Positions 29,176 to 36,839 of a DNA stretch of 42,402 nt are shown here, in pieces; the first letter of the stretch is position 1, and each line of letters begins with the position of its first letter. The notes beneath the pieces were generated by a model. It was not told the DNA's origin, did not search any database, and saw nothing but the letters and a program-made list of their open reading frames with translations. The DNA is from Niabella sp. (GTDB taxonomy: Bacteria > Bacteroidota > Bacteroidia > Chitinophagales > Chitinophagaceae). Position numbers and translations under genes: made by a program. The stretch is taken from contig JAPUDO010000071.1 in the NCBI GenBank assembly GCA_027493055.1, forward strand, positions 1-42,402, given 5' to 3'.

Positions 29176-29640
29176 TTATTGTGCGGAAGCTTCCAGGCGG
29201 GCAAGAGCTTCTTTGCTTTCATTATATAAAGTAAGGCTGTTACCGTCAATATGATAGCTTTTCACCTTCGTTAATATTTCAAAAAGCTGCTGCTCTATAT
29301 CCATATTGGGACATGCCATTTGAGTAGCGGCTGCATGAGAAAGTTCTATGCCGTCATTTTCTTTAAGCTCAAAATGTGTAGAGAAACCATTGCAACCTCC
29401 ATTCCCCATTGCCCGGCTGCTATCTTTTTCAAAGATAAGATGAGGCTTTTTAGGGAAAGTAGTATCTACTGTTATGGCTTTACCATTAAGCTCTACCAGG
29501 TTCCATTCTTTTCCATAAAGATCAGGCGTTGTCTCCTGGATTTTTGTTTCTTCTGTTTGCTCAGGAGTGCTTTTGGTAGCACCATTATTGCAGGCTGCTG
29601 CTGCAACAGCCAATGCAATGATTAAGATTGATTTTTTCAT
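29176..29640 (-). CDS. META-domain (HslJ-like) lipoprotein
   Basis: The protein has 154 residues. The signal peptide ends AVAAAAC (lipid Cys17), followed by a Thr/Glu-rich linker. The META domain covers about residues 42-150: KEWNLVELNGK, HLIFEKD, the hallmark GNGGCNGFSTHFEL, TQMACPNMDIEQQLFEIL and SLTLYNESKEALARLE. META/HslJ proteins are periplasmic or outer-membrane proteins linked to heat-shock and novobiocin tolerance in E. coli; no enzymatic function is known. The two Cys in the domain (GGCNG and MACPN) are the conserved pair. It forms a two-gene unit with the downstream HopJ-family gene. Confidence 0.9.
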   Translation of the reverse strand: MKKSILIIALAVAAAACNNGATKSTPEQTEETKIQETTPDLYGKEWNLVELNGKAITVDTTFPKKPHLIFEKDSSRAMGNGGCNGFSTHFELKENDGIELSHAAATQMACPNMDIEQQLFEILTKVKSYHIDGNSLTLYNESKEALARLEASAQ

Positions 29641-29702
29641 ATTTTATTTTAATTGATAAGCTTCCGTTTTCAAATGTTTGCTATCTTATATAAGTGAATA
29701 GG

Positions 29703-30638
29703 CTAACGTTGTTGCAATGCCTGTTTCCACTGCTTACGGATCGTTTTTGCGGCAAGTGGTAATTCCGCATCCATATCTTTAAACCTGCATTCCAGCGCAA
29801 TCATGCCTTTGTAGCCAATTTTCTGAAAGGCTTTAAAATAAGGAATAAAGTCGTCGCCCGCCACACCGGGAGCAGAACGGGTTGCTTTTTCGCCGATATC
29901 GCAATGGTAAACCAGGGAACCTGCTTCTGCAATAATAGATGCTGGCTCATTTTCCCGCATCATGTGGTAAATATCCACGCATATCTTATAGTTTGGATGG
30001 TCCACAGCCCTGGCTACCTCAATACATTCCTTTACTGTATTCAGAAAATTACACTCTTCCTTATTCTGGCTTTCCAGCGCCAACACAATATTATATTGGG
30101 CTGCAATTGGAGCCAGCCGTTTGCCAATGGATACAAATTGTTTAAATGCAGCATCTTTACTGAAACCATCAGGAATTTTTCTTGAAGCGCCGCTGCCAAA
30201 AACGATGATGGGAATGTCCAGGGTCCGGGCCCGCTGAAAAACAGTAGTTGCATACGCCGCTATTTTGGCTTCATCCACTTCTGGTCCGGTGGTCTTTATA
30301 GAACCGGGAATGAATACATTGGCGGCCAGCACCGGCACCTCTGATTTTCTTACCTTTTCCCCGCTTTTAAAAATACTATCCGGTTGCAGTGGCAATAAAG
30401 CCTCTGCAACAGTAGGCTGGATAAATGCATAGCCATGTTTCTTTAAAAGAGATGCCTGGTTAAGGTCTGCACATACGCCAAGTTGGGGAAAATGTTTTGA
30501 CTGGGCAGAACATATACCTGCACTTGTCAGTAGCAAAAGTGAAGCAAATACCAGGTGATAAATCCAATGCTTCTCTCTGCTGCAAAGGACTCTTCCCTGG
30601 CAAAAGAAAAAGGTGGCGGGGGTAGTTTTATAAGCCAT
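29703..30638 (-). CDS. Secreted sugar-phosphate isomerase/epimerase-like TIM-barrel protein
   Basis: The protein has 311 residues. A hydrophobic segment ending TSAGICSAQS (about residues 28-46) acts as a signal peptide, preceded by an unusually long 25-residue N-region; no other start is available. The rest is a xylose-isomerase-like TIM barrel (AP endonuclease family 2): LGVCADLNQASLLKKHGYAF, then VLALESQNKEECNFLN, the metal-site stretch YKICVDIYHMMRENE, VYHCDIGEK and YKGMIALECRFK. Glu, Asp and His residues at these strands usually bind a divalent metal. Secreted members are common in Bacteroidota and poorly characterised. The start overlaps the end of the DinB gene by 11 bases, so translation is probably coupled. 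Confidence 0.87.
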   Translation of the reverse strand: MAYKTTPATFFFCQGRVLCSREKHWIYHLVFASLLLLTSAGICSAQSKHFPQLGVCADLNQASLLKKHGYAFIQPTVAEALLPLQPDSIFKSGEKVRKSEVPVLAANVFIPGSIKTTGPEVDEAKIAAYATTVFQRARTLDIPIIVFGSGASRKIPDGFSKDAAFKQFVSIGKRLAPIAAQYNIVLALESQNKEECNFLNTVKECIEVARAVDHPNYKICVDIYHMMRENEPASIIAEAGSLVYHCDIGEKATRSAPGVAGDDFIPYFKAFQKIGYKGMIALECRFKDMDAELPLAAKTIRKQWKQALQQR

Positions 30639-31137
30639 ACCTGCTGGTTAATATACTTTGATGGTGCAGCCAGTGCCCTGCAATAAGAAATCCTAACGCC
30701 AAAGGAGTGAGGGCATTACCACCTACTGTTCCGGTTCTGTCCAGTTCTGTGTTTGTAAGATTACTGAAAAGCATTACTGCACTTTGTCTTACAAGCAGCA
30801 TTTCATCTTTCAGGGATTGCAGACTTTTATTTTCCACGTTGACATTGGCAGCGTACAGCTTTTCGTCAAAACCCGGCAGCGGCTGCGTTTCCCCGCGGGC
30901 GATGCACAAGGCGCGGTAAGCAAAAATGCGTTCGGTATCAATACAATGCTGCAATACCTGTTTTACCGTCCATTTGCCGGGAGCATAAGCAAAACCAGCC
31001 TTTGCTTCGGGGATGGATAATAGAAAACTTTTCAGGCTTTCCACTGATAAGGACAGGAGACTATGAATATCATCTCCTTCAGTTTTTGAAATATAAGGCT
31101 CAAAATAAGATGGGTATTGTGTAGGATCCGGACGCAT
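30628..31137 (-). CDS. DinB-superfamily metal-binding protein
   Basis: The protein has 169 residues with a four-helix-bundle pattern. The conserved metal-binding histidines are His64 in VLQHCIDTERIFAYRAL and His155/His159 in IAGHWLHHQSIL, a typical DinB/YfiT-like triad. APGKWTVKQ before the first His is also characteristic. The superfamily includes thiol transferases such as bacillithiol transferase and damage-inducible proteins, but most members have no known reaction. It is cytosolic, with no signal peptide. It overlaps the following TIM-barrel gene by 11 bases. The shared transcript suggests linked function, but none is evident. It is divergent from the DMT transporter. Confidence 0.88.
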   Translation of the reverse strand: MRPDPTQYPSYFEPYISKTEGDDIHSLLSLSVESLKSFLLSIPEAKAGFAYAPGKWTVKQVLQHCIDTERIFAYRALCIARGETQPLPGFDEKLYAANVNVENKSLQSLKDEMLLVRQSAVMLFSNLTNTELDRTGTVGGNALTPLALGFLIAGHWLHHQSILTSRYGL

Positions 31138-31236
31138 ACTTGTAAATATAATGTAGTAGATATAAGTCTGAAGAATAAAGGTAAGTTTTATTGTAATTTA
31201 TAATGCCTGAATTTTTTGCAGATATTTGCGGTCCGG

Positions 31237-32121
31237 ATGACAAGCATTTTTGTAACCATAGCTGTATTGTTAAGGATCTTTTCCAATCCATTTGCGAATG
31301 TTTTTCAAAAAAAGCTGACCGGCAGCTATGTTCATGCATTGTTTGTGAATTTTGCCACTTATGCATTACTGGCTATTGCATGTTTAACAGGGTTGCTGTT
31401 TATGCCGCCCGCAGGCATTCTGTTATCTGCTGCTTTTTGGAAATGGTCTTTGCTGTCGGCAATTTGCGGTGCGCTGGGCAACGCTTTTTTGGTAAAAGCA
31501 GTTGAGCAGGGAGACTTGTCCGTTCTGGGCCCTGTTAATGCTTATAAGTCGGTAGTGGCCATGCTGATCGGGGTTTTTATATTGCAGGAAGTTCCCGGTT
31601 GGACAGGAGTTTTAGGAGTGGCTTTTATCATCTGGGGAAGTTATTTTGTACTTGATACAACGGAGGAGGGTTTTTCATGGCAGCTTTTCAAACGAAAGGA
31701 TATTCAATACCGGGTAGCTGCAATGATATTAACGGCGGTGGAAGCGGTTTTCTTAAAGCGTGTTATATTGCTGAGCACACCAGTAATTGGTTTTGTTTCC
31801 TGGTGCTGGTATGGCGCCGTTTTTTCTTTTTTACTGGTGCTTGCAAGGCGTGTTTCTTTGAAAAAAGAGATAGGAAAGCTTGGCCGCAGGCAGATGTTGT
31901 ACCTGTTAGTAATAGCTTTTTGCATGGGTATGATGCAGTTTTCTACCAATTATGTATTTGCTTATATGCCGGTGGCTTATGCGCTGTCTTTTTTTCAATT
32001 GTCTATTATTGTAAGTGTTTTTTTGGGATATAGCTTTTTTGGTGAAGGGCAGTTGCTGCGCAAGCTGCTGGGTGCTGCAATCATGGTTGTGGGTGCCGTA
32101 TTGATTGTTATGGCCGGGTAA
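31237..32121 (+). CDS. DMT-superfamily (EamA-type) permease
   Basis: The protein has 294 residues from the ATG at 31237; a TTG seven codons upstream is possible but unneeded. Ten hydrophobic segments are apparent in two related halves, as in EamA transporters. Landmarks are RIFSNPFANVFQKKL in the first helix pair, NAFLVKAVEQGDLSVLGPVNAYKSVVAMLIGVF at the end of the first repeat, and SFFQLSIIVSVFLGYSFFGEG in the second. The family exports metabolites such as amino acids across the inner membrane; the substrate is unknown. The 99-base divergent spacer with DinB (31138-31236) holds no clear TAnnTTTG element on the plus strand, only GATATTTG, which differs at the first position. Confidence 0.88.
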   Translation: MTSIFVTIAVLLRIFSNPFANVFQKKLTGSYVHALFVNFATYALLAIACLTGLLFMPPAGILLSAAFWKWSLLSAICGALGNAFLVKAVEQGDLSVLGPVNAYKSVVAMLIGVFILQEVPGWTGVLGVAFIIWGSYFVLDTTEEGFSWQLFKRKDIQYRVAAMILTAVEAVFLKRVILLSTPVIGFVSWCWYGAVFSFLLVLARRVSLKKEIGKLGRRQMLYLLVIAFCMGMMQFSTNYVFAYMPVAYALSFFQLSIIVSVFLGYSFFGEGQLLRKLLGAAIMVVGAVLIVMAG

Positions 32122-32178
32122 ACCCAGCCGGTCAAAAAAAATCTGTGGAAATTAGTTCGATTTACCCGAATAATCCCT

Positions 32179-32186
32179 TACCTTTG
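32179..32186 (+). promoter_or_regulatory. Putative promoter -7 element of the rpmB operon
   Basis: TACCTTTG matches TAnnTTTG exactly, 19 bases before the rpmB ATG. The -33 region is AT-rich but has no exact TTTG at the ideal distance. Confidence 0.65.
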
Positions 32187-32205
32187 CAATCCAAAATTTT
32201 TTATT

Positions 32206-32442
32206 ATGGCAAGAGTATGTCAGGTTACGGGCAAAAGGCCGATAGGTGGGAACAAGGTATCACACTCAAATATTAAAACAAAGCGCAGATTTTTACCCAA
32301 TTTGCAAAAAAAGAAATTCTACCTTGTAGAAGAGGACAAATGGATTACGCTGAAATTATCCGCTGACGCTATCCGTACCATTAATAAAAACGGCCTGTAC
32401 TCTGTAGTGAAAGAACTGCGTGCGCAAGGCGAAAAAATCTAA
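32206..32442 (+). CDS. rpmB: 50S ribosomal protein L28
   Basis: The protein has 78 residues. It starts MARVCQVTGKRP, the standard L28 opening, followed by the conserved NKVSHSNIKTKRRFLPNLQ stretch and a C-terminal basic tail. It is a structural protein of the large subunit. It is first in a compact ribosomal cluster with rpmG 20 bases downstream and the DUF4295 gene after it, an arrangement typical of Bacteroidota. Length and start are normal. Confidence 0.98.
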   Translation: MARVCQVTGKRPIGGNKVSHSNIKTKRRFLPNLQKKKFYLVEEDKWITLKLSADAIRTINKNGLYSVVKELRAQGEKI

Positions 32443-32462
32443 TTTTTTAAAAGCATTATACC

Positions 32463-32651
32463 ATGGCAAAGAAAGCGAAAGGCAACAGAGTTCAGGTAAT
32501 ATTGGAATGCACAGAGCACAAAACCAGCGGTCAGCCTGGTACAAGTCGCTATATTACCGTAAAAAACAAGAAGAACAATCCTGAAAGGCTGGAGTTGAAA
32601 AAATATAACTCTATTTTAAAGAAGGTTACTGTTCATAAAGAAATTAAATAA
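32463..32651 (+). CDS. rpmG: 50S ribosomal protein L33
   Basis: The protein has 62 residues and begins [20 protein letters not shown], the L33 signature, with [19 protein letters not shown] following. Only one Cys is left, so this is the zinc-independent (C-minus) form of L33, lacking the CxxC ribbons. It is a component of the large subunit near the E site. It lies 20 bases after rpmB, in the same transcript. Confidence 0.97.
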   Translation: MAKKAKGNRVQVILECTEHKTSGQPGTSRYITVKNKKNNPERLELKKYNSILKKVTVHKEIK

Positions 32652-32686
32652 ATGAGCCCATGTGCTGATTAGCCAATGAGCCAATT

Positions 32687-32718
32687 ATTAGCACATTAGC
32701 AAATTATCACATTATCAA
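32687..32718. repeat. Octamer tandem repeat between rpmG and the DUF4295 gene
   Basis: There are four 8-base units: ATTAGCAC, ATTAGCAA, ATTATCAC, ATTATCAA. They also read as two 16-base units differing at two positions. Upstream bases (GATTAGCCAATGAGCC) look like decayed units. It sits inside the ribosomal operon, 11 bases before the DUF4295 start codon. Confidence 0.8.
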
Positions 32719-32729
32719 ATTAAAAAGAA

Positions 32730-32903
32730 ATGGCAAAAGCAGCTTCTAAAAATGCGAAGGTAAAAGACGCCAAAGCAGCAGCAGAAAGTAAGAACTGGAC
32801 TAAGGTGATCCGTGCGGTACGCAGCCCTAAAACAGGCGCTTATACTTTTAAAGAGCAGATTGTTCACAAAGAGAAAGTAAAAGACTTTTTAGCTCAAAAG
32901 TAA
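32730..32903 (+). CDS. DUF4295 small basic protein (ribosomal-operon protein)
   Basis: The protein has 57 residues, starting MAKAASKNAKVKDAKAA and continuing NWTKVIRAVRSPKTGAYTFK with a C-terminal VKDFLAQK. It is highly basic. DUF4295 is a Bacteroidota-restricted family encoded right after rpmG, and its constant neighbourhood suggests a ribosome-associated protein; that role is inference. The ATG at 32730 is the only sensible start, as there is no in-frame upstream alternative before the repeat. It is followed by a rho-independent terminator. Confidence 0.92.
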   Translation: MAKAASKNAKVKDAKAAAESKNWTKVIRAVRSPKTGAYTFKEQIVHKEKVKDFLAQK

Positions 32904-32928
32904 TTTTGGCTTCAATATCATATTGGAC

Positions 32929-32967
32929 AAAGCTATTCGTATATTGCGGATGGCTTTTGTTGTTTTT
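32929..32967 (+). terminator. Rho-independent terminator of the rpmB-rpmG-DUF4295 transcript
   Basis: AAAGCTATTCG (32929-32939) pairs with CGGATGGCTTT (32947-32957) over 11 positions including two G-U pairs, with a 7-base loop, then TGTTGTTTTT. It separates the ribosomal genes from ftsY, which probably has its own promoter in 32968-33045. Confidence 0.7.
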
Positions 32968-33045
32968 GTAAAACCCGGTTATATGAACTTTTGGGTACAT
33001 TACTTGAATATAATATTGGTTAGATCAGGAAAAATATACAGATAA

Positions 33046-34011
33046 ATGTCATTGTTTAAAAAACTATTCGGCAAAAAAGAGAAAGAGTCGCTTGACCAGG
33101 GCTTACAAAAGACCAAAGAAGGTTTCTTGAGTAAAATAAGCAAAGCAATTGCCGGTAAAAGTACGGTAGATGAAGAGGTATTGGATAACCTGGAAGAGGC
33201 TTTGGTAGGCGCTGATGTAGGAGTGGAAACAACGGTACGCATTATCAATCGTATTGAGGAGCGGGTAGCAAAAGATAAATACTTAGGTACTTCTGAGCTG
33301 AATAAAATGTTGCAGGAGGAGATTGAAAACATACTGGTAGATGCACCCAGTGCTGTAAGCTATACTTTTGACAGCGAAATGCCGGCCAAACCATATATTA
33401 TATTGGTGGTAGGCGTGAACGGGGTAGGCAAGACCACCACTATTGGCAAGCTGGCCTATAATTTTAAGAAAGCCGGCAAAAATGTATTATTAGGTGCGGC
33501 AGATACTTTCCGTGCGGCCGCTGTGGATCAGCTAACCATCTGGAGTGAAAGAGTAGGAGTACCTATTGTAAAGCAAGCCATGGGCAGCGATCCTGCCGCT
33601 GTAGCTTTTGATACTGCGCAAAGCGCCATGAGCCGCGGCAGCGATGTGGTGATCATTGACACGGCTGGCCGTTTACATAACAAAGCCCATTTAATGGATG
33701 AGCTGAATAAGATAAAGCGGGTATTACAGAAGTTTATCCCGTTTGCGCCTCATGAGGTTTTGCTGGTATTAGATGGGTCTACCGGGCAAAACGCTTTAGA
33801 ACAGGCTAAACATTTTACGGCTGCTACTGATGTAACCGCAATGGCAATAACGAAGCTTGACGGAACGGCCAAGGGTGGTGTGGTGCTGGCTATTGCGGAT
33901 CAGTTCAAAATACCGGTAAAATTTATCGGTGTAGGGGAGAAGGCCGAAGACCTGCTGGTATTTGATAAACATGAGTTTGTAGATAGCCTGTTCAGCCTGA
34001 AACAGGAGTAA
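33046..34011 (+). CDS. ftsY: Signal recognition particle receptor FtsY
   Basis: The protein has 321 residues. The SRP GTPase elements are intact: P-loop GVNGVGKTTT at 123-132, DTFRAAAVDQL at 153-163, DTAGR at 205-209, TKLDGTAKGG at 269-278 and IGVGEKAEDL near the end. The N domain (about 20-100) is the usual helical bundle. The acidic A domain of E. coli FtsY is missing; the protein begins almost directly with a short basic amphipathic helix (MSLFKKLFGKKEK), as in many Bacteroidota, which serves in membrane binding. It docks ribosome-SRP complexes at the inner membrane by forming a GTP-dependent heterodimer with Ffh. Confidence 0.97.
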   Translation: MSLFKKLFGKKEKESLDQGLQKTKEGFLSKISKAIAGKSTVDEEVLDNLEEALVGADVGVETTVRIINRIEERVAKDKYLGTSELNKMLQEEIENILVDAPSAVSYTFDSEMPAKPYIILVVGVNGVGKTTTIGKLAYNFKKAGKNVLLGAADTFRAAAVDQLTIWSERVGVPIVKQAMGSDPAAVAFDTAQSAMSRGSDVVIIDTAGRLHNKAHLMDELNKIKRVLQKFIPFAPHEVLLVLDGSTGQNALEQAKHFTAATDVTAMAITKLDGTAKGGVVLAIADQFKIPVKFIGVGEKAEDLLVFDKHEFVDSLFSLKQE

Positions 34012-34057
34012 TTTTTTCGTACCTTTATTAAAACGTTTAACAGGAGAAATAAGGATT

Positions 34058-34285
34058 ATGGAAAATATTATCATCATACCTGAAAATAAAAAGCAATTTT
34101 CTGCGATCAAAACGTTTTTGGAAGAGATGAAGATCCGCTTCAAAACGGAAAAGCAGGATGATACGCTGATGACCGAGGAAGAATTTTATGTGAAAATAGA
34201 CAGGTCTATAAAACAGGCGGAAGAAGGGAAGGTAGTAGAGTATACACCCGAATTGGAAAAGAAACTTTTTAAAAGTATCTTATGA
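34058..34285 (+). CDS. Antitoxin of a YoeB-type pair (DUF2683-like)
   Basis: The protein has 75 residues: an N-terminal beta strand (ENIIIIPENKKQF) followed by helices and a charged C-terminal tail (EYTPELEKKLFKSIL). It does not look like the usual Phd/YefM antitoxin; it resembles small Bacteroidota DUF2683-like proteins paired with RelE-superfamily toxins. The stop overlaps the toxin start by four bases (ATGA), the classic arrangement for translational coupling. A near-promoter element, TACCTTTA, lies at 34019-34026. Inference: the tail wraps and inhibits the toxin. Confidence 0.75.
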   Translation: MENIIIIPENKKQFSAIKTFLEEMKIRFKTEKQDDTLMTEEEFYVKIDRSIKQAEEGKVVEYTPELEKKLFKSIL

Positions 34286-34560
34286 GCTATAAGATACTTT
34301 TTACGATTGATGCCAATGAAGATATAGATAAAATTGAACGGTCCGGAAAGAAAAAGCTACTGAAAAAGTTGCGTTCGCTTTTAGCAGAACTTAGAGAACA
34401 CCCCAAAACAGGTACCGGCAAACCTGAACAATTAAAACACTATGAAATTCCCACCTGGTCACGCAGGATCTCACAGGAACACCGTTTGGTTTACCGCATA
34501 CAGGACGAAGTAATAACGGTATTGGTGCTTTCAGCCTACGGGCATTATGAGAATAAATAA
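34282..34560 (+). CDS. Txe/YoeB-family mRNA interferase toxin
   Basis: The protein has 92 residues, in the family's usual size range. The YoeB signature is clear: GTGKPEQLKHY, then WSRRISQEHRLVYRI and the C-terminal SAYGHYENK. Glu49, Arg68 and His88 match the catalytic Glu, Arg and His that cleave ribosome-bound mRNA. An upstream partner antitoxin overlaps by four bases. Such pairs are often mobile; no flanking repeats or transposase were seen, and the pair sits between ftsY and a convergent MFS gene. The toxin looks intact, so the antitoxin is presumably functional. Confidence 0.9.
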   Translation: MSYKILFTIDANEDIDKIERSGKKKLLKKLRSLLAELREHPKTGTGKPEQLKHYEIPTWSRRISQEHRLVYRIQDEVITVLVLSAYGHYENK

Positions 34561-34565
34561 CCCGA

Positions 34566-35798
34566 TCAAACCGAAGACCATTTATCCTTTTTCCTTTCTA
34601 TATCAGGTAAGAACCCTGTTATAATTCCTATTAAGGGCAGGTAAGCGCAAATAGAAAATACATGTTCTATGCTGGTTCTGTCTGCCAGTGATCCCAACAC
34701 TGCTGATCCAATGCCTCCCATACCAAAAGCAAAGCCAAAAAATAGTCCTGCAATCATTCCCACCTTACCGGGAATAAGCTCGGTAGCATAGACCAGGATG
34801 GCAGAAAAAGCTGAGGAAATGATCAGGCCGATAAGTACAGATAAGATAATAGTTGCTCCCAGGTTCATGTGTGGCAGCAGCAATGTGAAGGGGGCTGCTC
34901 CCAGTATGGAAACCCAAATGATAAGTTTACGCCCGTAACGGTCTCCCAAAGGCCCGCCCATAATGGTACCTGCTGCTACAGAGGCCAAAAACACAAACAG
35001 GTAGATCTGTGATTGCTGTACACTCACACCAAAGCGATCAATAAGATAAAAAGTGAAATAGCTGGTCATGGAGGCCATATAAAAGTATTTCGAAAAGATC
35101 AGCACCAGCAAAATAATTATAGAAATAATTACCCTGTTCTTTGAAGCAGGCCGCAATTCTGTAAGATTTTTTGATGTCGATTTTTGCGCAGACCTGGCTT
35201 GTATGTTTCGCTGATACCACTTTCCCACAAAAGTCAGCACCACAATAGCCAACAGCGCCAGTAGTCCAAACCAACCTATATATTTTTGCCCGAAAGGAAT
35301 AACGATCAATGCAGCAAGCAAGGGTCCGGCAGCACTACCTGCATTTCCTCCCACCTGGAAGATGGATTGTGCCAGCCCCTTTTTTCCTCCCGATGCCAGG
35401 TGGGCCACTCTTGATGCCTCTGGATGAAATACCGAGGACCCCATTCCAATGAGGCATACCGAAGCAAGGATGTAATAAAAATCAGAAGCAAATGCCATGA
35501 ACAGCAACCCGATCAGGGAAAAGGTCATACCAATGACCAACGATCTGGGATTGGGCTTCCTGTCGGTATAAGAGCCCACAAAGGGTTGTAATATAGATGC
35601 GGTTAACTGGAACACTAATGTGATGATCCCGATTTGTGTAAAGCTCAAAGCATAATTGCTCTTAAGCAAAGGATAAATGGCCGGGATCACAGATTGGATG
35701 AGGTCATTTAATAAATGCGATAAGCTTATGGCAAACAGGATGGGGTAAACTGTTTGGCTTGTATTTAAAGTGCCGGGTTGACTGGAAGTTGCTTTCAT
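34566..35798 (-). CDS. MFS efflux transporter, fosmidomycin-resistance (Fsr)-like
   Basis: The protein has 410 residues and 12 predicted membrane helices. The N-terminal half matches the Fsr branch: ISLSHLLNDLIQSVIPAIYPLLK in helix 1, GSYTDRKPNPRSLVIGM in loop 2-3 (MFS motif A), and MGSSVFHPEASRVAH in helix 4. A second motif A-like loop, GGPLGDRYGRKLIIW, lies in the C-terminal half. Fsr-type pumps export fosmidomycin and related compounds in E. coli; the substrate here is unknown. The FadR-type regulator gene is 39 bases upstream on the same strand, and a 17-base palindrome lies 9 bases before this start, so it is probably its regulatory target. Confidence 0.9.
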   Translation of the reverse strand: MKATSSQPGTLNTSQTVYPILFAISLSHLLNDLIQSVIPAIYPLLKSNYALSFTQIGIITLVFQLTASILQPFVGSYTDRKPNPRSLVIGMTFSLIGLLFMAFASDFYYILASVCLIGMGSSVFHPEASRVAHLASGGKKGLAQSIFQVGGNAGSAAGPLLAALIVIPFGQKYIGWFGLLALLAIVVLTFVGKWYQRNIQARSAQKSTSKNLTELRPASKNRVIISIIILLVLIFSKYFYMASMTSYFTFYLIDRFGVSVQQSQIYLFVFLASVAAGTIMGGPLGDRYGRKLIIWVSILGAAPFTLLLPHMNLGATIILSVLIGLIISSAFSAILVYATELIPGKVGMIAGLFFGFAFGMGGIGSAVLGSLADRTSIEHVFSICAYLPLIGIITGFLPDIERKKDKWSSV

Positions 35799-35806
35799 AA
35801 AATGTA

Positions 35807-35823
35807 CATCAGGTTACCTGATG
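35807..35823. promoter_or_regulatory. Putative operator ahead of the Fsr-like gene
   Basis: CATCAGGTTACCTGATG is a perfect palindrome around a central T. It lies between a candidate -7 element (minus strand TAATTTTT, 35833-35840) and the start codon, so a bound protein would block initiation. It resembles the general spacing of FadR-family operators and matches 13 of 17 positions with the site at 36500-36516. Confidence 0.7.
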
Positions 35824-35837
35824 ATTGCGGGTAAAAA

Positions 35838-36491
35838 TTATAAATTTCCGATTATCTTTTTGGCGGTTTGAAGGGCTTTGGCTCCATTTCTTTCTTTGAT
35901 ATATTTCATCAGTTTTTCATGGTCTTGCTGGGAAATGGTGAAAGGTGTGGTATCATGATAAACTTCTGAGAAAAATTTAGATACATGCTGAGACAATGTT
36001 TTATACAGCTCGCTTAAAATGAAATTGCCGCAGCTCTCGGCTATTACCGTATGGAAGTCAATATCTGATTTAATACATCCCTCCAGGTTCCCTTCCTGTG
36101 CAAAGCGTTTACGGGTCTGCAGGTGATCCTGCATAGTTACCAGGTGAACCTGGGTTCTGTTATGAACCGATTTTTCAATGATCTGTAATTCTAAAAGCTG
36201 CCTAACCTCGAATACGTCTGCAAAGCCTGCATTCCCGATTTTATCATCTAAAGCGTAGTTGCCCGATTGACTGATAACGAAAGTGCCCAGTCCCTGTTTT
36301 ACATGTACGAAACCTGATTGGGCCAGGTACTTACCCGCCTCCCTGATAGTGGATCTGCCTACCGAAAAGCTTTTCATAAGCTCCGGTTCGGTTGGCAATT
36401 TTGTGCCGACTGGAAAAGCACCGCCTTGGATTTGCTGCTTTATCAGGTCGGCTACTTCCTGTGCTAGAGATTTTCGCTGAATAGGTTCCAT
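35838..36491 (-). CDS. FadR-subfamily GntR transcriptional regulator
   Basis: The protein has 217 residues. The N-terminal winged helix (about 5-75) has the GntR pattern: SLAQEVADLIKQQI, GTKLPTEPELMKSFSVGRST and EAGKYLAQSGFVHVKQGLGTFV. The C-terminal half is an all-helical FCD domain (about 85-210) with DIDFHTVIAESCGNFILSEL, where Asp and His residues normally bind a metal next to the effector. Such regulators respond to organic acids or sugars. The gene is followed on the same strand by the Fsr-like exporter after 39 bases. Matching palindromes lie at its own promoter and at the exporter's, suggesting autoregulation and control of the exporter. The effector is unknown. Confidence 0.93.
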   Translation of the reverse strand: MEPIQRKSLAQEVADLIKQQIQGGAFPVGTKLPTEPELMKSFSVGRSTIREAGKYLAQSGFVHVKQGLGTFVISQSGNYALDDKIGNAGFADVFEVRQLLELQIIEKSVHNRTQVHLVTMQDHLQTRKRFAQEGNLEGCIKSDIDFHTVIAESCGNFILSELYKTLSQHVSKFFSEVYHDTTPFTISQQDHEKLMKYIKERNGAKALQTAKKIIGNL

Positions 36492-36499
36492 ATTTTATT

Positions 36500-36516
36500 C
36501 ATCATATCATCTGATG
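36500..36516. promoter_or_regulatory. Putative operator ahead of the FadR/GntR-type gene
   Basis: CATCATATCATCTGATG has the same CATCA-N7-TGATG frame as the site before the exporter, 13 of 17 bases identical. It begins just downstream of the regulator's -7 element, consistent with autorepression. Confidence 0.65.
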
Positions 36517-36520
36517 TTTG

Positions 36521-36528
36521 CAAATGTA
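36521..36528 (-). promoter_or_regulatory. Putative promoter -7 element of the FadR/GntR-type gene
   Basis: On the minus strand this reads TACATTTG, a full match to TAnnTTTG, about 30 bases before the ATG at 36491. The gene-free stretch 36529-36839 holds, besides this, a GGATTATAAATAATCC palindrome (36769-36784) and a plus-strand TATCTTTG (36791-36798) that points into the 3' end of the ABC permease gene; I see no supported gene there. Confidence 0.55.
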
Positions 36529-36839
36529 GGTGTTTTTGATAAATAGATTTGTTCTGATTTTTTTAGAAGTAAAAATAATTTTGCTACAATAAGGTATAGT
36601 ATTTTAATACAATTCCCAGAGGAAAGTGAAGATTGTGCATTCTGTTCATTGTCTTAAAGCAGGCAATTCTAAAATGCCATCCTTTACAGGGTTTAAAATC
36701 CGGGGGTATCACTTTTTATAATTATTTGCAGTCCTCCGGACTTAAAATGAACCACGTTGTGGTGGAAAGGATTATAAATAATCCTGGTTATATCTTTGTA
36801 AACTGTGAAGCGGTGACACATACTCAAATGGAAATGTAT

